Of a DNA stretch of 64,000 nt, positions 1-9,902 are shown in pieces. The stretch's first letter is position 1; each line of letters opens with the position of its first letter. Source of the stretch: Crossiella sp. SN42 (GTDB lineage Bacteria > Actinomycetota > Actinomycetes > Mycobacteriales > Pseudonocardiaceae); contig NZ_JAMHIV010000009.1 of NCBI RefSeq assembly GCF_023897065.1, positions 1-64,000 on the forward strand. Reading direction: 5' to 3'. The notes beneath the pieces are model-generated. The model was not told the origin of the DNA and did no database searches. It saw only the letters and a program-made list of their open reading frames with translations. The position numbers and the translations under genes were made by a program.

Positions 1-250
1 CGCCCCCCGCCAAGTACCCTCGGAACCGCGTCAACCGGCAGTGATGACCATGTCGGATACGGCCTTTTGAGAAAGACAGAATCGATCCAACTCACAGTTT
101 GGGCGGCAGACTTGTGACTCTGCGTAGATGCACGCGCGGGGCATCTCGTTACACTTCCGTCCGTGGGGTGGTCTACCTGACCCCAAGGGAGAACTTCCCT
201 GTCGCGTAAAGTAGTCAATACCGGCCGACCCTATGGGGAGTTGAACAAAG
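1..250. other. intergenic leader upstream of ispG
   Basis: No reading frame here has actinobacterial codon bias, and base composition is lower in GC than the genes. A TAAAGT box at 207-212 could be a -10 element for ispG with a leader of about 30-40 nt. A short GGGA/TCCC inverted repeat lies near 187-199. No RNA gene is recognisable. Confidence 0.4.
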
Positions 251-1411
251 ATGACCGTTGACGGTGTCATGCTCGGCATTCCGGCGATGCCTCCGCCTGT
301 GCTGACCGAGCGCCGCAAGACCCGTCAGCTTCAGGTGGGCAAGGTGGGCGTGGGCAGTGACCACCCCGTGTCCATCCAGTCCATGACCACCACGCTGACC
401 TCCGACGTCAACTCGACCCTGCAGCAGATCGCCGAGCTGACCGCGGCGGGCTGTGACATCGTCCGGGTCGCCTGCCCCAGCCAGGACGACGCTGAGGCGC
501 TGCCCGCGATCGCGAAGAAGTCCGGCATTCCGGTGATCGCGGATATCCATTTCCAGCCCAAGTACGTTTTCGCCGCGATTGACGCCGGGTGCGCCGCGGT
601 CCGGGTGAATCCGGGCAACATCAAGAAGTTCGACGACAAGGTCGGCGAGATCGCCAAGGCGGCAAAGGACGCCGGGATCCCGATCCGGATCGGGGTCAAC
701 GCCGGTTCGCTGGACCCCCGCCTGCTGGCCAAGTACGGCAAGGCCACCCCCGAGGCGCTGGTGGAGTCCGCGCTCTGGGAGGCCTCGCTGTTCGCCGAGC
801 ACGACTACCACGACATCAAGATCTCGGTGAAGCACAACGACCCCGTGGTCATGGTGCGCGCCTACGAGCTGCTGGCCGAGCAGTGCGACTACCCGCTGCA
901 CCTGGGTGTCACCGAGGCCGGTCCGGCGTTCCAGGGCACCATCAAGTCCGCGGTGGCCTTCGGCGCGCTGCTCTCCCGGGGCATCGGCGACACGATCCGG
1001 GTCTCGCTGTCGGCGCCGCCGGTGGAGGAGATCAAGGTCGGTACCCAGATCCTGCAGTCGCTGAACCTGCGCCCGCGCAAGCTGGAGATCGTCTCCTGCC
1101 CGTCCTGCGGCCGCGCCCAGGTCGATGTCTACACCCTGGCCGAGCAGGTCACCGCCGGTCTGGAGGGCATGGAGGTGCCGCTGCGGGTGGCGGTCATGGG
1201 CTGTGTCGTCAACGGTCCCGGCGAGGCCCGCGAGGCCGACCTGGGTGTCGCTTCCGGTAACGGCAAGGGGCAGATCTTCGTCAAGGGCAAGGTCATCAAG
1301 ACCGTGCCGGAGTCGCAGATCGTGGAGACCCTGATCGAGGAGGCCATGCGCATCGCCGAGGAGATGGAGCCCGTCGAGGGCGCCTCTCCCGTGGTGACCG
1401 CCGCCGGCTGA
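251..1411 (+). CDS. ispG: 4-hydroxy-3-methylbut-2-enyl diphosphate synthase (IspG/GcpE)
   Basis: Cytoplasmic iron-sulfur enzyme of the MEP isoprenoid pathway; it converts MEcPP to HMBPP. The 386-residue length is normal for the short bacterial form. The N-terminal half is the TIM-barrel-like domain ([14 protein letters not shown]). The C-terminal half carries the three [4Fe-4S] ligands I can place: Cys283 and Cys286 in a CPSC motif and Cys318 in GCVVNGPGE. The ATG at 251 follows a GGGGAG Shine-Dalgarno about 11 nt upstream. The bases before it (1-250) show no convincing coding frame. In mycobacteria ispG follows dxr and rip; those would lie left of the window. A strong hairpin follows the stop, so the gene seems to end its transcript here. 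Confidence 0.97.
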   Translation: MTVDGVMLGIPAMPPPVLTERRKTRQLQVGKVGVGSDHPVSIQSMTTTLTSDVNSTLQQIAELTAAGCDIVRVACPSQDDAEALPAIAKKSGIPVIADIHFQPKYVFAAIDAGCAAVRVNPGNIKKFDDKVGEIAKAAKDAGIPIRIGVNAGSLDPRLLAKYGKATPEALVESALWEASLFAEHDYHDIKISVKHNDPVVMVRAYELLAEQCDYPLHLGVTEAGPAFQGTIKSAVAFGALLSRGIGDTIRVSLSAPPVEEIKVGTQILQSLNLRPRKLEIVSCPSCGRAQVDVYTLAEQVTAGLEGMEVPLRVAVMGCVVNGPGEAREADLGVASGNGKGQIFVKGKVIKTVPESQIVETLIEEAMRIAEEMEPVEGASPVVTAAG

Positions 1412-1430
1412 GCAAGCCCCAACGTTAGTC

Positions 1431-1471
1431 CGTCATCCCCCGGTGAACTCTTCGTGAACCGGGGGATGACG
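1431..1471 (+). terminator. hairpin terminator after ispG
   Basis: Perfect 14-bp inverted repeat (arms 1431-1444 and 1458-1471) with a 13-nt loop, placed 20 nt after the ispG stop. There is no U-tract, as is common in actinobacteria. Confidence 0.75.
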
Positions 1472-1523
1472 ACCATTGGGTGACCCAGTGCCCTCGGCCG
1501 GGTGTGTTTGGCAGACTTGCAGG

Positions 1524-2360
1524 GTGCTGAAGCTTGCCGGGGCTCGGCTGCTCGAGGAACGGGATCTGCGGGCGGTTCGAGCCGCCCTTGACGCCGACCC
1601 CGTGGCAGCCTGCATGGTCGCCTCCCGTGTCGAGATCGCCGGCTGCGACCCCTGGCGGCTGGGCGGGGAGATGTGGGGGTTCGGCAGCAGGCTGGACGGC
1701 CTCTGCTTCTCCGGCGCGAACCTGGTCCCGCTCTCCGGCGGGTTACCCGCGGTCAAGGCCTTCGCCGACCGCGCGCTGCGCCGCCGCCGCGGCTGTTCCT
1801 CCCTGGTCGGCCCGGCCGAGCAGGTGATGCCGCTGTGGGAGGAGCTCACCCCGGAGTGGGGCCCGGCCCGTGAGGTGCGCGAGGACCAGCCGCTGATGGC
1901 GATGGCCGGTGAACCGGTGGTCGCGCCCGACCCGCTGGTCCGCCCGGTCCGGCCGGACGAGCTGGACCAGTACCTGCCCGCCGCGGTGGCCATGTTCATC
2001 GAAGAGGTCGGCATCGACCCCAGGGCCGACGACGGCGGCGCGAGCTACCGGGCCAGGGTCGCCGAACTGGTCGCGGGCGGCCGGGCCTTCGCCCGGTTCG
2101 AGCAGGGTGAAGTGGTGTTCAAGGCCGAGATCGGCGCGCTGTCCGCGCGGGTCGGCCAGATCCAGGGCGTCTGGGTGCACCCGGACCGGCGGGGCCAGGG
2201 ACTCGGCACCGCGGGTACCGCGGCGGTGGCCGACCGGCTGGTCCGCGGCCTCGGCCGGATCGCCAGCCTGTACGTCAACGCCTACAACACCCCGGCCCGC
2301 GCGGCCTACCAGCGGATCGGGTTCCAGCAGGTGGGGCAGTTCAGCACGGTCCTGTTCTGA
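1524..2360 (+). CDS. GNAT-family N-acetyltransferase with DUF4081-like N-terminus
   Basis: A 278-residue acetyltransferase. The C-terminal third has the acetyl-CoA-binding motif A (VHPDRRGQGLGTAG) followed by the N-A-Y-N...Y...GF tail typical of GNATs. The N-terminal part resembles the actinobacterial DUF4081 module. The same gene type follows ispG in mycobacteria, which suggests a conserved but unassigned role. I chose the GTG at 1524: a CAGACT box lies 6 nt before it, so it is likely leaderless, and an upstream in-frame start at 1476 sits only 4 nt past the ispG terminator stem. The substrate cannot be inferred from sequence. Confidence 0.85.
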   Translation: MLKLAGARLLEERDLRAVRAALDADPVAACMVASRVEIAGCDPWRLGGEMWGFGSRLDGLCFSGANLVPLSGGLPAVKAFADRALRRRRGCSSLVGPAEQVMPLWEELTPEWGPAREVREDQPLMAMAGEPVVAPDPLVRPVRPDELDQYLPAAVAMFIEEVGIDPRADDGGASYRARVAELVAGGRAFARFEQGEVVFKAEIGALSARVGQIQGVWVHPDRRGQGLGTAGTAAVADRLVRGLGRIASLYVNAYNTPARAAYQRIGFQQVGQFSTVLF

Positions 2361-2388
2361 CACAACTGTGTTGGAACGAGAAGACAAT

Positions 2389-2442
2389 CGTCCCGGCCGG
2401 GCTCCGAGTCGGGGCCCATCCGTACTCGACCCGGCCGGGACG
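2389..2442 (+). terminator. hairpin terminator after the GNAT gene
   Basis: Perfect 13-bp outer stem (2389-2401 with 2430-2442), with a second inner pairing CGAGT/ACTCG at 2405-2409 and 2424-2428. It lies 28 nt after the stop of the GNAT gene. The rest of 2443-2641 shows no gene. Confidence 0.7.
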
Positions 2443-2641
2443 ACTACCTGAGCTGGTGGTCCCACCAACCCCCAGGCGGCAGGAACACCGGCATTCAAGC
2501 TATGCCCTGTGCGGAGCGTGGTCGTCGCACTCCCAACCGACTTTTGGCACCAACTCGGGTGGTAGCCCGGGAACGGTCTGCAACTTTTGCGGTATGCCCG
2601 ATGCCATGCGCAGGTACGGGACGGGGTGCGCCGGAGGGCAC

Positions 2642-2647
2642 TAACGT
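2642..2647 (+). promoter_or_regulatory. -10 box for a leaderless histidine kinase mRNA
   Basis: TAACGT ends 6 nt before the GTG start at 2654, and no Shine-Dalgarno is present. This is the spacing expected when transcription begins at the start codon. Confidence 0.5.
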
Positions 2648-2653
2648 TGGTCC

Positions 2654-3865
2654 GTGCGCCTGATCAGATCGGCGATGCGCTGGGCACTGGCGCTGCAACC
2701 GCAGGTCGCCGACACGGTCGTGGCCGCGGTGGTCACCTGCGTTGCCCTGCTGTTGGTCCACCGCGATCCGCCGTTCGGCATCGGTCAGCCGACCGAGCTG
2801 GTCGTCGCGCTGGTGTTCCTGTCGGTGATGCCCAACGCCTTCCGCAGGCTGGCGCCGATCCTGGTGTTCCTGGTGGCCAGCGCGGCCTACGCGGCCTACC
2901 TGCTGTGCGGCTACCCCGACGTGATCACCCCCTTCGGCGCCTGGATCGCGCTGTACACGGTGGCCGCGCACTGCCAGACCAGGGTGTCGGTGCCGGTGAT
3001 CCTGGCCGTGGTCCCCGCGCTGCTGACGCTGATGGTGCTCACCGGCGGGTCCTGGGTGAGCCTGGTGCAGTGGATCATGCACGGCTCGGTGGCCTGGCTG
3101 CTCGGCGCGAGCAGGCACAGCCTCACCCAGCGCAACCACCAGCTCGCCGAGCTGGCCCTGGAGCTGCACGCCGACCGGGAACGCCTGGCCCAGCGCGCGG
3201 TCACCGAGGAGCGGGTGCGCATCGCCCGCGAACTGCACGACGTGGTCGCCCACCACATGTCGGTGATCTCGGTGCAGGCCGGGCTGGCCCGCTACGTCTT
3301 CGACACCGACCGGGCCACCGCGAGCAACGCGCTGGCCACCATCGCCGACACCAGCCGCGAGGCACTGGACGAGATGCGCAGGGTGCTGGCCCTGCTCCGG
3401 CTGCCGGCCGAGGACGACGAGCCGGAGCCGGAGTTCGACCCGCAGCCCGGCCTGGACCGGGTCGAGGAGCTGCTGAACCGGGTGCGCGCGGCCGGGGTGC
3501 CTGCCGAGCTGGTGGTCACCGGCACGCGCCGCCCGTTGCCGCCCGGCCCTGACCTGTGCGCCTACCGGGTGGTGCAGGAGTCGCTGACCAACGTGCTCAA
3601 GCACGCCCTGCCCGCCTCGGCCACGGTGTACCTGCACTACCGGCCGCGCGAGCTGACCGTGCGGGTGGTCGACGACGGCCAGCAGCCCGCCTCGGCCGGA
3701 ACCGGTCCGGTCTCCGGCCACGGCCTTGCCGGAATGCGGGAACGCGCCAGGCTCTACGACGGTAGCCTCACCGCTGGCGCGCACGCGCACGGCGGGTTCG
3801 CGGTGGAGCTGCGACTGCCGCTCGCACCGCCGCTGGAGCAGCCGGGGAGGAATGCGAGCCGATGA
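2654..3865 (+). CDS. NarL-type sensor histidine kinase
   Basis: A 403-residue membrane sensor kinase. Residues about 15-160 form several hydrophobic helices with no recognisable extracellular ligand domain. A HisKA_3 dimerisation domain follows, with the phospho-acceptor His195 in ELHDVVAHH, then an HATPase_c domain with an N-box (QESLTNVLKHA) and a glycine box (GHGLAGMRER). It autophosphorylates and passes the phosphate to the response regulator encoded next, whose ATG overlaps this stop by 4 bp, so the two are translationally coupled. The start is a leaderless-looking GTG. The signal and target genes cannot be inferred from sequence. Confidence 0.93.
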   Translation: MRLIRSAMRWALALQPQVADTVVAAVVTCVALLLVHRDPPFGIGQPTELVVALVFLSVMPNAFRRLAPILVFLVASAAYAAYLLCGYPDVITPFGAWIALYTVAAHCQTRVSVPVILAVVPALLTLMVLTGGSWVSLVQWIMHGSVAWLLGASRHSLTQRNHQLAELALELHADRERLAQRAVTEERVRIARELHDVVAHHMSVISVQAGLARYVFDTDRATASNALATIADTSREALDEMRRVLALLRLPAEDDEPEPEFDPQPGLDRVEELLNRVRAAGVPAELVVTGTRRPLPPGPDLCAYRVVQESLTNVLKHALPASATVYLHYRPRELTVRVVDDGQQPASAGTGPVSGHGLAGMRERARLYDGSLTAGAHAHGGFAVELRLPLAPPLEQPGRNASR

Positions 3866-4542
3866 CCAGCGTCCTCGTCGTGGACGACCAGGTGCTGGTG
3901 CGGGCCGGCTTCGTCGCCCTGATCACCGCCGCGCCGGGGCTGGAGGTCGTCGGCGAGGCCGCCAACGGCCAGGAGGCGATCGACCTGGCCGCCCGCACCC
4001 GGCCGGACGTGGTGCTGATGGACCTGCGCATGCCCGAGGTCAGCGGGGTGGCCGCCACCGAGCAGATCCTGGCCGGTCCGCCGGAGCCGCGGCCGAAGGT
4101 GCTGGTGCTGACCACCTTCGACCTGGACGAGTACGTCTACGCCGCGCTGCGCGCCGGGGCCTCCGGGTTCCTGCTCAAGGACACCCCGCCGGAGCGGCTG
4201 CTGGCCGCCATCCACACCATTGCGGGCGGTGACCTGCTGTTCTCGCCCAACATCACCCGCAAGCTGGTCGAGTCCTACGCCAACCGCGGCACCCAGACCT
4301 GGGCGCCGATCCCGGAGCTGTCCGCGCTGACCAGCCGCGAGGTGGAGGTGCTGCGCCTGGTCGGCCGCGGCCTGACCAATGCCGGCATCGCTGACGAGCT
4401 GGCGGTCAGCGAGGCCACCGTCAAGACCCACCTCAACCGCGCGATGGCCAAGCTCAACCTGTCCAGCCGGGCCCAGGCGGTGGTGGTCGCCTACGAAACC
4501 GGCCTGGTCATCCCTGGTCAATCCCGCACCGCCGGTCGCTGA
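3862..4542 (+). CDS. LuxR/NarL-family response regulator
   Basis: A 226-residue two-domain regulator. The receiver domain has acidic pocket Asp8-Asp9, phospho-acceptor Asp54 in LMDLRMP, the TTFD switch and the conserved Lys in LLKDTPPE. The C-terminal LuxR-type HTH begins at LTSREVEVLRL and includes TNAGIADELAVSEATVKTH. It is the partner of the upstream kinase, with an ATGA overlap between the genes. The stop is followed at 63 nt by the PBP lipoprotein start, so cell-envelope control is possible but unproven. Confidence 0.95.
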   Translation: MTSVLVVDDQVLVRAGFVALITAAPGLEVVGEAANGQEAIDLAARTRPDVVLMDLRMPEVSGVAATEQILAGPPEPRPKVLVLTTFDLDEYVYAALRAGASGFLLKDTPPERLLAAIHTIAGGDLLFSPNITRKLVESYANRGTQTWAPIPELSALTSREVEVLRLVGRGLTNAGIADELAVSEATVKTHLNRAMAKLNLSSRAQAVVVAYETGLVIPGQSRTAGR

Positions 4543-4591
4543 CAACCGGAACCCAGCCTGCCCTTCATCCCCTGTTGACACCCTCGCGCGG

Positions 4592-4597
4592 CATACT
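4592..4597 (+). promoter_or_regulatory. candidate -10 box for the PBP lipoprotein
   Basis: CATACT ends 7 nt before the GTG at 4605. A TTGACA lies at 4575-4580, but only 11 bp separates the two, too short for a normal -35/-10 pair. Confidence 0.35.
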
Positions 4598-4604
4598 GGC
4601 CGCC

Positions 4605-6413
4605 GTGTCCGCTCACCGAGTTGTCAGCGCCACCGCCCTGCTTGTCATCGTGCTCCCGGTCGCGGGCTGCGGTCTGTTCGGCAGCGAGCCCAAACCCGAG
4701 GACGCGGCGCGGACCTTCCTCTCCGCCTTCGCCAACGGGGACACCGCCACCGCGGCCAACAGCACCGACGAGGCGAAACCGGCCAAGGACCTGCTGGACA
4801 AGACCCGCGCCGCGCTGAAGCCGACCGCGGTCAGCGCCACCCTGGACCAGACCGAGGTCTCCTCGGCCGACTCCACCACCGCGAGCAGCGGCTACACCGT
4901 CAAGTGGGACCTCGGCGGCGGCCGGAACTGGAGCTACCAGGGCAAGCTGGAGCTGCGCCGGGCGGAGAAGACCTGGCGGGTGCACTTCTCGCCCAGCGTG
5001 ATCCACCCGAAGCTGCAACCGCAGCAGACCATCGCGCTGCGCGAGCAGCAGCCGCAGCCCGCGCCCATCCTGGACCGGGACGGCAGCCCGCTGCTCAACC
5101 CGGAGAAGGTGGTCGCGGTGCTGCTGGACCGCAAGGCCGCCGGTGACCTGCCCAAGGTGGCAGGCGCGCTGGCCGGCGCGGTGTCCCGCTTCGACAAGTC
5201 GATCACCCAGCAGAGCGTCACCGACGGCGCGAGCAAGGTGCCGGAGGGCCAGGCCTACCCGGTGGTCACCCTGCGCGACGCGGACTACCAGCAGGTCAAG
5301 GGCGAGATCTACGACCTGCCCGGGGTGCGCTTCAGCAGCCAGACCCGGCTGCTGCCGCCCGCGGGCAAGGAGTTCGCCGCCCAGGTGCTGCCCACCGTGC
5401 GCAAGGCGGTGGAGGACCAGATCGCCGGCACCGCGGGCTGGCGGGTGGTCACCCTCAACGCTGGTGGCACCGAGGTGGAGACCCTGCACGAGCAGCAAGC
5501 CCAGCCGGCCAAGGCGGTCACCCTGACCATGAGCCGGGGCGTGCAGGCCGCCGCCGAGGACGCGCTGGAGCCGGTCAAGAACGCGGCCATGCTGGTCGCC
5601 TTCCAGCCCTCCACCGGCGACCTGCTCGCGGTGGCGCAGAACGCCGAGGCGGACAAGGGCGGCCCGCTCGCGCTGACCGGCAACTACCCGCCGGGCTCCA
5701 CGTTCAAGGTGGTCACCGCGGCCGCCGTGCTGCAAGCGGGCACGGCCACCCCGGACACCGTGCTGCCCTGCCCCGGCACCTGGACCATCCAGGGCCGCAA
5801 GATCCCCAACAACGACGAGTTCGACCTGGGCAACGTGCCACTGCACCAGGCCTTCGCCGCCTCCTGCAACACCACCTTCGCCGAGCTGGCCACCAAGCTG
5901 CCCGCCGACTCGCTGACCAGCGCGGCCAAGCAGTTCGGCGTCGGCGTGGACTTCGAGCTGGCCGGGGTGCGCACCCTGACCGGCAAGGTCCCGCCTGCCG
6001 AGCCGGTGGTGGAGCGCGCCGAGGACGGCTTCGGCCAGGGCAAGGTGGTGACCACCCCGTTCGGCATGGCCCTGGTCGCGGCCACCGCGGCCCGCGGCTC
6101 GATGCCCACCCCGAACCTGCTGCGCGGCGCCGAGACCAAGGTGGTCGGCGCGGTGGCGCCCCCGCCGCCGGGCATCGCCGAGCAGCTCCGGCCGATGATG
6201 CGCGAGGTGGTCACCAGCGGCACCGCCAAGAAGCTGAACCGGCTCGGCGAGGTGCACGGCAAGACCGGCACCGCCCAGTTCGGCGACGGCACCCACTCGC
6301 ACGGCTGGTTCATCGGCTTCCGCGGCGACGTGGCCTTCGCGGTGCTGATCGTGGACTCCGGAACGTCCGGACCTGCGGTGGACGCGGCGGGACGGTTCCT
6401 GGGCGCGCTCTAG
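4605..6413 (+). CDS. penicillin-binding lipoprotein (NTF2-like/MecA_N plus transpeptidase)
   Basis: A 602-residue class B-type PBP. It begins with a lipoprotein signal peptide whose lipobox VAGC gives lipidated Cys22. An NTF2-like/MecA_N domain follows (about 35-140), then a linker or dimerisation region and the transpeptidase domain. The three active-site motifs are complete: Ser365-x-x-Lys368 (STFK), Ser420-Cys-Asn422 and Lys553-Thr-Gly. It should crosslink peptidoglycan at the outer face of the membrane. The same gene type stands between ispG and map in mycobacteria. I chose the GTG at 4605 over the TTG at 4575 because it gives a normal-length signal peptide and follows a CATACT box by 7 nt. 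Confidence 0.93.
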   Translation: MSAHRVVSATALLVIVLPVAGCGLFGSEPKPEDAARTFLSAFANGDTATAANSTDEAKPAKDLLDKTRAALKPTAVSATLDQTEVSSADSTTASSGYTVKWDLGGGRNWSYQGKLELRRAEKTWRVHFSPSVIHPKLQPQQTIALREQQPQPAPILDRDGSPLLNPEKVVAVLLDRKAAGDLPKVAGALAGAVSRFDKSITQQSVTDGASKVPEGQAYPVVTLRDADYQQVKGEIYDLPGVRFSSQTRLLPPAGKEFAAQVLPTVRKAVEDQIAGTAGWRVVTLNAGGTEVETLHEQQAQPAKAVTLTMSRGVQAAAEDALEPVKNAAMLVAFQPSTGDLLAVAQNAEADKGGPLALTGNYPPGSTFKVVTAAAVLQAGTATPDTVLPCPGTWTIQGRKIPNNDEFDLGNVPLHQAFAASCNTTFAELATKLPADSLTSAAKQFGVGVDFELAGVRTLTGKVPPAEPVVERAEDGFGQGKVVTTPFGMALVAATAARGSMPTPNLLRGAETKVVGAVAPPPPGIAEQLRPMMREVVTSGTAKKLNRLGEVHGKTGTAQFGDGTHSHGWFIGFRGDVAFAVLIVDSGTSGPAVDAAGRFLGAL

Positions 6414-6459
6414 AGACCCTTCTCCGGCCGGTCCGATCCACTCCTCCGTCCGGGCGTCG

Positions 6460-6465
6460 TAGGGT
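6460..6465 (+). promoter_or_regulatory. -10 box for leaderless map
   Basis: TAGGGT ends 7 nt before the ATG at 6473 and there is no Shine-Dalgarno, so a leaderless mRNA is likely. Confidence 0.6.
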
Positions 6466-6472
6466 GGACCCC

Positions 6473-7330
6473 ATGCCCGTCCGCGCCCCACTCAAGCCCG
6501 GCCAGCAGTCGCCGCGGCGACCCGTGCCCGCACACATCGAGCGTCCCGAGTACGTGGACAAGCCGGCGCCCAAGCGCAACACCGATCCGTGGGTGCAGCC
6601 GCCGGAGATCATCGAGGCCATGCGGGTGGCCGGCAGGCTCGCCGCCCAGGCGCTGGCCGAGGCGGGCAAGGTGTGCGTGCCGGGGGCGACCACCGACGAG
6701 GTGGACGCGGTGGTGCACGAGTTCCTCTGCGACAACGGGGCCTACCCGTCCACGCTGGGCTACCGGAACTACCCGAAGTCCTGCTGCACCTCGCTCAACG
6801 AGGTCATCTGCCACGGCATCCCGGACAGCACGGTGATCGAGGACGGCGACATCGTCAACGTCGACGTCACCGCGTTCATCGGCGGCGTGCACGGCGACAC
6901 CAACGCCACCTTCCTGGCCGGGCACGTCTCCGAGGAGGCGCGGCTGCTGGTGGAGCGGACCAGGGAGGCCACCGCCAGGGCGATCAAGGCGGTCAAGCCC
7001 GGCCGTCAGATCAACGTGATCGGCCGGGTCATCGAGGCCTACGCCAAGCGGTTCGGCTACGGCGTGGTGCGCGACTTCACCGGGCACGGCATCGGCCGGT
7101 CCTTCCACAGCGGCCTGGTCGTGCTGCACTACGACGAGCCGAGCATGGACACCGTGCTGGAGCCCGGCATGACCTTCACCATCGAGCCGATGATCACCCT
7201 GGGCACCATCGACTACGACATGTGGGCCGACGGCTGGACGGTGACCACCAAGGACAAGAAGTTCACCGCCCAGTTCGAGCACACCGTGCTGGTCACCACC
7301 GACGGCGCCGAGATCCTGACCCTGCCGTGA
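6473..7330 (+). CDS. map: methionine aminopeptidase, type Ic
   Basis: Removes the initiator methionine from new proteins in the cytoplasm. The 285 residues include an N-terminal extension of about 40 residues rich in Pro with PxxP motifs, the mark of actinobacterial type Ic enzymes. The five metal ligands are recognisable: Asp in NVDVTAF, Asp in GVHGDTN, His in GHGIGRSFH, Glu in TIEPM and Glu in FEHTVLV. An in-frame GTG at 6464 lies within the -10 region, so the ATG at 6473 is preferred. The stop overlaps the cobQ start by 4 bp (GTGA). Confidence 0.96.
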   Translation: MPVRAPLKPGQQSPRRPVPAHIERPEYVDKPAPKRNTDPWVQPPEIIEAMRVAGRLAAQALAEAGKVCVPGATTDEVDAVVHEFLCDNGAYPSTLGYRNYPKSCCTSLNEVICHGIPDSTVIEDGDIVNVDVTAFIGGVHGDTNATFLAGHVSEEARLLVERTREATARAIKAVKPGRQINVIGRVIEAYAKRFGYGVVRDFTGHGIGRSFHSGLVVLHYDEPSMDTVLEPGMTFTIEPMITLGTIDYDMWADGWTVTTKDKKFTAQFEHTVLVTTDGAEILTLP

Positions 7331-8865
7331 GCGGGGGCCTGCTCATCGCGGGCACCACCTCCGACGCGGGCAAGAGCGTGCTGGTCGCCGGGCTGTGCCG
7401 CTGGCTGGCCCGGCGCGGGGTGCGGGTGGCGCCGTTCAAGGCGCAGAACATGTCCAACAACTCGGTGGTCACCCTCGACGGCGGCGAGATCGGCCGGGCG
7501 CAGGCGGTGCAGGCCGCCGCGGCCGGGCTGGACCCCTCGGTCCGGTTCAACCCGGTGCTGCTCAAGCCGGGCAGCGACCGCAGCTCGCAGGTGGTGCTGC
7601 TGGGCAAGGTGGTCGGCGAGGTCAGCGCGCTGTCCTACCGCGCCCGCAAGGAGGAGCTGTTCGCCACCGTGCTGGCCACCCTGGACGGCCTGCGCGCGGA
7701 GTACGAGGCGGTGGTCTGCGAGGGCGCGGGCTCGCCGACCGAGATCAACCTGCGGGCCAACGACATCGCCAACATGGGCCTGGCCCGCGCGGCGAACCTG
7801 CCGGTGCTGGTGGTCGGCGACATCGACCGCGGCGGCGTGTTCGCCCACCTGTTCGGCACCCTGGCCCTGCTCGACCCGGCGGACCAGGCGCTGGTCAGCG
7901 GCTTTGTCATCAACAAGTTCCGGGGCGATGCCACGCTGCTGGAACCGGGCCTGCGCCAGCTGCGCGCGCTGACCGGCCGCCCGGTGCACGGCGTGCTGCC
8001 CTGGCGCGAGGAGCTGTGGCTGGACGCCGAGGACTCGCTCTCCTACGCCGCCGACGGGGTGGTGGGCCGTCCCGCGCCGCCGGTGGGGGAGCAGTGGCTG
8101 CGGGTCGTGGTGCCCCGGCTGCCCCGGATCTCCAACGCCACCGACGTGGAGGCGCTGGCCGGTGAGCCCGGCGTCTCGGTCCGCTTCGTCACCGAGCCCT
8201 CGCGGCTGGCCGACGCCGACCTGGTGCTGATCCCCGGCTCCAAGTCCACCGTCGCCGACCTGGCCTGGCTGCGCCGCACCGGCCTGGCCGAGGCCATCCA
8301 CCGGCACGCCCGCGCCGGCCTGCCGGTCACCGGGATCTGCGGCGGCTACCAGATGCTGGCCAGGACCCTGCGGGACGAGGTCGAGTCCAAGGCGGGCACC
8401 GTGGCCGGCCTGGCGCTGCTGGACCTGGACATCGACTTCCACCCGGTGAAGACCCTGGCCCGCCCCACCGGCAGCGCGCTGTCGCACCCGGTGCACGGCT
8501 ACGAGATCCACCACGGCCACCCGTCCCGCCGCGCGGGCACCCTGCCCCCGCTGATCACCCTGCCGGATGGCGCGGGCGAGGGCGTGCTGCACGAGTCGAT
8601 CGCGGGCACGCACTGGCACGGCCTGTTCGAGAACGACGAGTTTCGCCGGGACTTCCTGCGCTGGGCGGCCACCCGCGCGGGCCGTACCGGCTTCACCCCG
8701 GCCCCGGACACCGACTTCGCCGCCGCCCGCGCCGCGCAGCTGGACCTGCTGGGCGACCTGGTCGCCGACCACCTGGACACCGACGCCGTGCAGCGGCTGC
8801 TGGAGCGGGGCGCGCCGAAGGGACTGCCGGACCTCCTGCCCGGCGCACCCCCACTGGTCAGCTAG
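7327..8865 (+). CDS. cobQ: cobyric acid synthase (CobQ/CbiP)
   Basis: Glutamine-dependent amidation of adenosylcobyrinate a,c-diamide at four side chains to adenosylcobyric acid. The 512 residues are two modules: an N-terminal dethiobiotin synthetase-like ATPase ([11 protein letters not shown]-loop, then [10 protein letters not shown]) and a C-terminal class I glutaminase with its Cys in GICGGYQML and a downstream His in the [10 protein letters not shown] region. The GTG start overlaps the map stop, so translation is coupled to a housekeeping gene about 38 kb from the main cob block. The 3' end overlaps the convergent hydrolase gene by 8 bp. Confidence 0.95.
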   Translation: MSGGLLIAGTTSDAGKSVLVAGLCRWLARRGVRVAPFKAQNMSNNSVVTLDGGEIGRAQAVQAAAAGLDPSVRFNPVLLKPGSDRSSQVVLLGKVVGEVSALSYRARKEELFATVLATLDGLRAEYEAVVCEGAGSPTEINLRANDIANMGLARAANLPVLVVGDIDRGGVFAHLFGTLALLDPADQALVSGFVINKFRGDATLLEPGLRQLRALTGRPVHGVLPWREELWLDAEDSLSYAADGVVGRPAPPVGEQWLRVVVPRLPRISNATDVEALAGEPGVSVRFVTEPSRLADADLVLIPGSKSTVADLAWLRRTGLAEAIHRHARAGLPVTGICGGYQMLARTLRDEVESKAGTVAGLALLDLDIDFHPVKTLARPTGSALSHPVHGYEIHHGHPSRRAGTLPPLITLPDGAGEGVLHESIAGTHWHGLFENDEFRRDFLRWAATRAGRTGFTPAPDTDFAAARAAQLDLLGDLVADHLDTDAVQRLLERGAPKGLPDLLPGAPPLVS

Positions 8866-9667
8866 CGCCGCCGCCCAGCCGCTCGTGCAGGAACGCCACC
8901 ACGTCATCCCGGGCCGTCATCGCCGAGTTCCCCTCCCGGACCTCCCTGGTCAGCACCGAGTGCGCGTTCCACTGGTACCCCTCCGCGTTCCCCCGGCCCG
9001 AGTCCAGCTCCACCACCCGGAACGCCTCGCCCAACCGCTCGGTCAGCGTCCGGAACCGCTCACCGGGCGACAGCACGTCCCGGCTGAACCGCAGCCCCAT
9101 CAGGCACAGCCCTGACTCCACCGTGCGCGCCGCGATCCGGGACAGCTCCGCCGCCGACATCCCCGGATCCGCCTTCCGCCGCGCGCCCAGCGGCAGTGGC
9201 AGCGAGGGCTGGCTGGCCACCGGGGCCAGCACCACGTCGTCCACCGCCGCGGCCAGCGCGAAACCGCCGGTGAAGCACATGCCGATCACGCCGACGCCGG
9301 GGCCGGGGGTGCGCGCGGCCAGGTCCCTGGCCACCGCGCGCAGGTAGTCGGTGAACGGGCGCTTGGCGTTCAGGGCGAACGCCCGGAACTCCGCGGACAC
9401 GCACGCCTTGGCCATCACGGGCAGGGCGGTGAGCGGGTTCTCCGGTGCGCCGGGAGTGCCGAAGGCGGAGATCACCAGCACGGTGAAGCCGTTGTCCACC
9501 AGGTGGTCGCAGAAGCCGAGCACCGAGGGCGTCATGCCGGGGATCTCCGGCAGCACCACCACACCGGGGCCGCTGCCCTTCTCGTAGCAGTCGTAGGTGG
9601 ATCCGGCCGCGGTGAACGGCGACCGCCGCCACCCGCTCAGCTCGGACGTGGGCGCCTGCTGGCTCAT
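8858..9667 (-). CDS. dienelactone hydrolase-family protein
   Basis: A 269-residue cytoplasmic alpha/beta hydrolase. The DLH-type nucleophile elbow is GMCFTGG, with Cys in place of the usual Ser, and a [11 protein letters not shown] strand-loop near the N-terminus gives the oxyanion site. Such enzymes cleave dienelactones or other small esters; the actual substrate is unknown. I chose the ATG at 9667 because homologous sequence begins just after it. Longer in-frame starts upstream have no coding character. The gene ends inside the last codons of cobQ on the other strand and stands alone. Confidence 0.85.
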   Translation of the reverse strand: MSQQAPTSELSGWRRSPFTAAGSTYDCYEKGSGPGVVVLPEIPGMTPSVLGFCDHLVDNGFTVLVISAFGTPGAPENPLTALPVMAKACVSAEFRAFALNAKRPFTDYLRAVARDLAARTPGPGVGVIGMCFTGGFALAAAVDDVVLAPVASQPSLPLPLGARRKADPGMSAAELSRIAARTVESGLCLMGLRFSRDVLSPGERFRTLTERLGEAFRVVELDSGRGNAEGYQWNAHSVLTREVREGNSAMTARDDVVAFLHERLGGGAS

Positions 9668-9902
9668 GAATCCGGTTGTACACCAGCGCTGCTCCATTCG
9701 CGTGGTGCTGTTTCGGGCCAGCGCCAATGCCGGCCGAGCCGTTGACGCGGCCGTAGCGGGTCTGTAACTCTTGCCTCCCGTTACGCAAAAAACTGACATC
9801 ACAGTGGTAATTACGCACAGAGTCCCGTTATTTCCTGCGCAACGTCGCGCATGACCTCCTCCCTGGCTGCCCTGCCTCGGGGACGAGAAACAGAGGACCG
9901 CC

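Noticed and set aside
4575-4597. TTGACA plus CATACT as a full sigma-70-type promoter
   Set aside because: Only 11 bp separates them, against the usual 16-19; kept only the -10 box.
4518-6491. Long minus-strand frame opposite the PBP gene
   Set aside because: Antisense shadow; no motif, and the PBP active-site motifs fix the coding strand.
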